Shown: positions 5,221-6,956 of the stretch, in pieces | Position numbering within the stretch: position 1 is the first letter of the stretch | How the letters are laid out: each line of letters opens with the position of its first letter | Assembly (NCBI GenBank): GCA_958419975.1 | Contig: CATZIG010000108.1 | Location: 1 to 6,956 of the forward strand | Direction: 5' to 3' | DNA: 6,956 nucleotides | From: an uncultured Collinsella sp. | GTDB lineage: Bacteria > Actinomycetota > Coriobacteriia > Coriobacteriales > Coriobacteriaceae | Translations under genes and position numbers: made by a program | Notes under the pieces: generated by a model | Seen by the model: only the letters and a program-made list of their open reading frames with translations | Databases searched by the model: none | Told to the model about the DNA's origin: nothing

Positions 5221-6516
5221 CTACCGGTGGTCGGCGATATAGCCCAAAGCGACGGCGGTATAGGCCGCGGCACCGAGCGGCAGCTCGGCATCGTTAAAAC
5301 GTGCCTTGGGATGGTGCTGGGCAAAGTGTTCGTCCGTGTCGGTTACGGCCGCGCCCACGGTAAAGTACGCACTCGGAATCTCGCTCGAGATAAGCGCGAA
5401 GTCCTCACTCGCCATGGCATGGAAAAGCGGCAAGAAAGCCGCCTTGGGCAGCACTGCGCCCACGTAGCCAAGCGACGCCTGAGTCATGTCGTCATCGAGT
5501 ACGAGCGGGGGAACATCCGAGAGTGTCTCGAGGGTCGCCGGCGTGCGATAGGTCGCCGCGACACCATTGGCAACCTCGGAGATACGCTCCTTGAGGTGCT
5601 CCATGAGCTCAACGTCAAAGCCGCGCAGCGTGCCTTCGAGCACGCAGGTATCTGGGATGACGTTGGCCGCTTGGCCACCGGCAAACTTACCCACGGTCAG
5701 TGCGACCTCCTTGGCCGCCGGCACTTCGCGAGCGATAAGCTCCTGGAGCGCCAGATGCACATGCACGCCGGCCGTGATGGGGTCGATGCAAATCTCGGGG
5801 CTCGAGCCATGGCCGCCCTTGCCCTGAAGCGTGATACGAAAACCGTACACGCCCGAGAGCGCCGGGCTGCCGTAGAGCACCAGGCCGAGCGGCGACTGGC
5901 TATTGACATGCATGGCAAAGGCGACCTGAGGACGCGGGTTCTGCAGCAGACCGTCGGCGATGGCGGCGCGGGCACCCTCAAAGGTTTCCTCGCCCGGCTG
6001 GAACAGCAACTTAACCGTAGCGTTGGCATCAACAAGCTCTGCCTCGCGCGCTTTGAGCATACGAGCCGCACCAAGCAGCGCCGTCGCGTGCATATCGTGA
6101 CCGCAAGCGTGCATGCAGCCGTTGGTGGATGCAAAGGGCTCGCCGGATTCCTCGGCAACGGGCAGGGCGTCCATGTCGCCACGCAGCATGATGACCGTAC
6201 CGGCCTGCTCATTCGTACAGATGCCATTGCCTTGGGCCGCGGCGGCACCGGCGCCGACAAGGCCCACAACGCAGGAACCATCGACGAGCGTAGCAAATGG
6301 GATGTCCATCTCGGTCAGGCGCGCTTGGATATACGTAGAGGTCTGCGGGAGGCTATTACCCAGCTCGGGCATCTGATGTAAATCGTGTCGCCACGCAGCG
6401 AGCTCGTCTGCAAAAGCCTGAGCTTCTGCAACAAGACCGTCACCGATAGCGGTCTGCGCCGCCGCGGTGGCCTTGGGCGCTGATTGCGGTTGAAGATCGG
6501 ACAGTGCTGGTGCCAT
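5221..6516 (-). CDS. M20-family metallopeptidase / amidohydrolase
   Basis: This is probably a cytosolic, two-metal (zinc-type) hydrolase that splits N-acyl amino acids or related amide bonds, in the hippurate hydrolase / N-acyl-amino-acid amidohydrolase branch (M20D). The exact substrate cannot be read from sequence. The protein has 431 residues with no signal peptide. Metal and catalytic motifs are in order: RGDMDALP at ~112-119 (Asp ~114/116), HACGHDMH at ~136-143 (Cys138, His140), QPGEET with Glu176-Glu177, AMHV with His203, the lid-domain GGHGS at ~234-238 (His236), ASEDF at ~369-373, and the late HHP at ~401-403. All expected ligands are present, so it should be active. An Ala-rich loop at ~88-107 is variable. 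ATG at 6516 is chosen because GGAGGG stands six bases upstream; the frame stays open to 6570 without a better start. The gene is followed immediately by a decayed transporter and preceded by the terminator of the EamA gene. Confidence 0.93.
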   Translation of the reverse strand: MAPALSDLQPQSAPKATAAAQTAIGDGLVAEAQAFADELAAWRHDLHQMPELGNSLPQTSTYIQARLTEMDIPFATLVDGSCVVGLVGAGAAAAQGNGICTNEQAGTVIMLRGDMDALPVAEESGEPFASTNGCMHACGHDMHATALLGAARMLKAREAELVDANATVKLLFQPGEETFEGARAAIADGLLQNPRPQVAFAMHVNSQSPLGLVLYGSPALSGVYGFRITLQGKGGHGSSPEICIDPITAGVHVHLALQELIAREVPAAKEVALTVGKFAGGQAANVIPDTCVLEGTLRGFDVELMEHLKERISEVANGVAATYRTPATLETLSDVPPLVLDDDMTQASLGYVGAVLPKAAFLPLFHAMASEDFALISSEIPSAYFTVGAAVTDTDEHFAQHHPKARFNDAELPLGAAAYTAVALGYIADHR

Positions 6517-6521
6517 AGATG

Positions 6522-6527
6522 CCCTCC
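6522..6527 (-). promoter_or_regulatory. Ribosome binding site of the amidohydrolase
   Basis: GGAGGG on the minus strand at 6527-6522 lies five bases clear of the ATG at 6516, measured from the end of the motif. It fixes the start and excludes the 18 extra codons open upstream. Confidence 0.8.
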
Positions 6528-6546
6528 AGTAACGTTTTTGCAGCAA

Positions 6547-6568
6547 GCACTTTGATAGCGTAAAGTGC
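6547..6568. promoter_or_regulatory. Inverted repeat upstream of the amidohydrolase, possible operator
   Basis: GCACTTT at 6547-6553 and AAAGTGC at 6562-6568 are perfect inverted copies around an 8-base spacer, 31-52 bases before the start codon. The size and symmetry suit binding by a dimeric repressor or activator. It could equally form a small hairpin in the leader. I could not identify a convincing -10/-35 pair for this gene, so its relation to the promoter is open. Confidence 0.4.
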
Positions 6569-6591
6569 AAGGTACTACTTTAAGGGCGACG

Positions 6592-6620
6592 CATAAAAAA
6601 TGCCGCCCCGGGAGGCGGCG
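6592..6620 (-). terminator. Intrinsic terminator of the EamA-type transporter gene
   Basis: On the minus strand GCCGCC (6619-6614) pairs with GGCGGC (6607-6602) around a six-base loop, followed by ATTTTTT (6601-6595). It begins 12 bases beyond the transporter stop codon. No T-run exists on the plus strand, so it works only leftward. It separates the transporter from the amidohydrolase as transcription units. Confidence 0.9.
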
Positions 6621-6631
6621 CAACAAATTGT

Positions 6632-6956
6632 TTACAATTGCGGACGCGGCTTTCGACGCAAAAAATCGAAATGCGTCTCGCTCAAGATAATCGAAAGAAA
6701 GATGAGCGCGAAGCCGGCGAGCAGGCGCGAGGTGAGCGCCCCCCCCATCAGCAGCACCGAAAACAACACGCCCGATGGCGACTCCATCGAAAGCAGCAGT
6801 GAGCCCGTTGAGGCCGGGACATGCGCCAGGCCGACGTTTTGGATGAGCAGAGCCACACACGTACAGCCCACCGATAGAAACGCCATCACACCGATAAAGC
6901 TCGGCGTCCACACGGACAGCGGCGCTTGGGTCTCGAATAACAGCGACGAGATCAGG
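6632..6956 (-). CDS. EamA/DMT-family membrane transporter, 3' part only
   Basis: The reading frame is open through the right edge of the window, so the beginning of the gene is missing; 107 codons are visible. The residues form the end of a 10-helix drug/metabolite exporter: a helix near FIGVMAFLSVGCTCVALLIQ, a second around GSLLLSMESPSGVLFSVLLM, then LTSRLLAGFALIFLSIILSE, and a basic tail ending RRKPRPQL. The small-residue helix, the central 'LxxxE' position (here MESP) and the following 'G..LT' are typical of EamA C-terminal halves. Such proteins export amino acids, metabolites or drugs across the cytoplasmic membrane; the substrate is unknown. A GTG at 6913 is an internal codon, not the start. 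A run of eight G (plus-strand C8 at 6739-6746) encodes the Gly-Gly before ALT. The TAA stop sits at 6632-6634. Confidence 0.75.
   Translation of the reverse strand, partial: LISSLLFETQAPLSVWTPSFIGVMAFLSVGCTCVALLIQNVGLAHVPASTGSLLLSMESPSGVLFSVLLMGGALTSRLLAGFALIFLSIILSETHFDFLRRKPRPQL

Noticed and set aside
6313..6413. Reading the amidohydrolase as a longer protein starting at 6570
   Set aside because: The extra 18 codons lack a ribosome binding site and overlap the inverted repeat, while the ATG at 6516 has a well-placed GGAGGG.
1..6956. CRISPR array, tRNA or rRNA genes, phage or defence genes
   Set aside because: No regularly spaced direct repeats, cloverleaf or rRNA-like stretches were seen, and all long coding frames are accounted for by metabolic, translation or transport genes.

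Overview
This looks like an ordinary chromosomal stretch of a GC-rich bacterium. I estimate about 60% GC by eye, with GC-ending codons and almost no TTA, CTA or TCA codons. The mix of GC-rich housekeeping genes and a gut-anaerobe flavour would fit an actinobacterial lineage such as Coriobacteriia (for example Collinsella). That placement is an impression from sequence style, not something proved here.

Every real gene I can support lies on the minus strand, so the reading order is right to left. At the right edge is the 3' end of an EamA/DMT-type membrane transporter, closed by a clean intrinsic terminator. Next is a complete M20-family amidohydrolase with its own ribosome binding site and an inverted repeat upstream. 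Directly after its stop codon, and in the same frame, comes a C-terminal stub of a major facilitator transporter that has lost most of its gene. A 230-base spacer follows with three consecutive long hairpins. The last hairpin is a very strong intrinsic terminator whose T-tract serves as the spacer of the next promoter. Then come hisS (histidyl-tRNA synthetase) and, about 260 bases further on and behind its own promoter, ppc (phosphoenolpyruvate carboxylase). Past the end of ppc, at the left edge, is one more very large hairpin (127 bases) and no further gene.

The genes do not form an obvious pathway. hisS and ppc each have their own consensus -10 box and appear independently transcribed, although no convincing terminator separates them. 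The amidohydrolase plus transporter remnant looks like an old two-gene hydrolase/transport unit that has decayed. I found no defence system, CRISPR array, phage gene, intact mobile element or RNA gene. The signals most worth checking are non-coding: the hairpins and their strand-specific G-U pairing, the overlapping terminator and promoter before hisS, the paired palindromes at the ppc promoter, and the transporter deletion scar.
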